Part shown: positions 63,712 to 64,000 of the stretch, in pieces | Position numbering within the stretch: position 1 is the first letter of the stretch | How the letters are laid out: the number at the start of each line of letters is the position of its first letter | Assembly: GCF_020532555.1 (NCBI RefSeq) | Contig: NZ_JAJBBR010000014.1 | Location: 62,001 to 126,000 of the forward strand | From: Microvirga lenta | Lineage (GTDB): Bacteria > Pseudomonadota > Alphaproteobacteria > Rhizobiales > Beijerinckiaceae | Length of the DNA stretch: 64,000 nt | Direction of reading: 5' to 3' | Notes under the pieces: generated by a model | What the model saw: only the letters and a program-made list of their open reading frames with translations | What the model was told of the DNA's origin: nothing | The model's database searches: none | Program-made: the position numbers and the translations under genes

Positions 63712-64000
63712 TCAGATGATCTCGCGGACCGTATTGGAGGCCACGGTCAGCGCGATCTTCGAGGCGTTCGGCGTTCCGCTCGCGAGGGACTGCGCCAGCT
63801 TCGCCGCCTGCTTCGCATCGACCTTCGGCGGCATCGGCGGCTCGTGCGGATCGACCACGGCCTCGATCAGGACCGGTCCCGGCGTCGCGAGAGCCTGCCG
63901 GAGGATGTCTCCGCACCGCTCGGGATCGTCGATGGTGAAGCCCTGCACGCCGAACCCCCTCGCGACCGTCGCGAAGTCGATCGGCTGAAGCTCGCAGCCG
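63712..64000 (-). CDS. TPP-dependent enzyme, C-terminal part, cut by the window edge
   Basis: The last 96 codons of a thiamine-diphosphate enzyme of the acetolactate synthase/pyruvate oxidase group; the remainder lies beyond base 64000. CELQPIDFATVARGFG, VQGFTIDDPERCGDIL and PGPVLIEAVVDPHEPPMPPK are typical, the last being YdaP/pyruvate-oxidase-like. The 3' tail LAQSLASGTPNASKIALTV also fits that branch. Specific 2-oxoacid substrate unknown. The stop is 15 bases before the enolase start. Confidence 0.88.
   Translation of the reverse strand, partial: GCELQPIDFATVARGFGVQGFTIDDPERCGDILRQALATPGPVLIEAVVDPHEPPMPPKVDAKQAAKLAQSLASGTPNASKIALTVASNTVREII

Noticed and set aside
62599..64000. Naming the operon as mandelate degradation (mdlA/mdlC)
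   Set aside because: The TPP enzyme tail looks like pyruvate oxidase/YdaP rather than benzoylformate decarboxylase, and the dehydrogenase is not of the FMN mandelate type.
1..64000. Mobile elements, phage genes, CRISPR arrays, defence islands
   Set aside because: No transposase, integrase, phage or cas-like proteins and no spaced direct repeats were seen; composition is uniform.

Overview
The window is GC-rich, densely packed chromosomal DNA from an alphaproteobacterium, most likely Hyphomicrobiales and probably Methylobacteriaceae or a close relative such as Microvirga. This placement is inferred from a CpdR-type regulator, a homospermidine synthase, a ROSE-like heat-shock leader, HWE-type kinase signatures, TAXI-TRAP and NicO/DUF1007 pairs, and the product set as a whole. 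No taxonomic marker was compared. I see no phage, transposase, integrase or CRISPR array. Both ends cut genes: pyruvate kinase on the left and a thiamine-diphosphate enzyme on the right.

1-8.7 kb: housekeeping genes (pyruvate kinase, a TPR protein, ribosomal protein L36, tRNA-Val, CpdR-like regulator, N-formylglutamate amidohydrolase family, MFS transporter, HisN-type phosphatase, lysophospholipase-like hydrolase), a small heat-shock gene with a sigma-32-like promoter and a three-hairpin RNA-thermometer leader, and threonine aldolase. 8.7-15.4 kb: a 490-base leader/intergenic region, then gltB-gltD for ammonia assimilation. 15.4-23 kb: envelope genes (a DUF459 protein lacking two SGNH catalytic residues, a lytic transglycosylase, galE, galU, kdsD) and a chemoreceptor. 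23-30.7 kb: nfeD/SPFH pair, ferrochelatase, an HWE-type sensor kinase, a periplasmic 5'-nucleotidase-like enzyme, uracil-DNA glycosylase.

30.7-41.8 kb: a fused indolepyruvate ferredoxin oxidoreductase, a DUF1007-NicO metal-export pair, a gamma-glutamyltransferase homologue, and a TAXI-type TRAP transporter (binding protein, fused permease, DUF1850) with a terminator-like hairpin between binding protein and permease. 41.9-43.5 kb: a Tat-exported OpgD/OpgG-like periplasmic glucan protein; a paralogue lies at 55.3 kb.

43.5-49.5 kb is a coherent metal (most likely zinc) acquisition cluster. It starts with a perfect 7+6+7 palindrome, then a 51-residue histidine-rich membrane peptide, an ABC transporter (ATPase, permease, histidine-loop binding protein), a COG0523 GTPase flanked on both sides by large inverted-repeat elements, a cytoplasmic WD40-type protein, a 92-residue unknown and a DUF2937 protein. 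49.9-55.3 kb is a polyamine region. Ornithine decarboxylase makes putrescine and homospermidine synthase uses it. The decarboxylase is preceded by about 630 bases without a gene, containing mutually exclusive pairings, which suggests a regulatory RNA (speF-like). 56.9-59.6 kb is an ABC importer of the NMT1/taurine type. 59.6-64 kb is a catabolic operon on the minus strand: TPP enzyme, mandelate-racemase-group enolase, FAD/Fe-S 2-hydroxyacid dehydrogenase.

The items most worth following are the decarboxylase leader RNA, the heat-shock thermometer, the small histidine-rich peptide and accessory proteins of the zinc cluster, and the DUF459 protein that looks catalytically dead.
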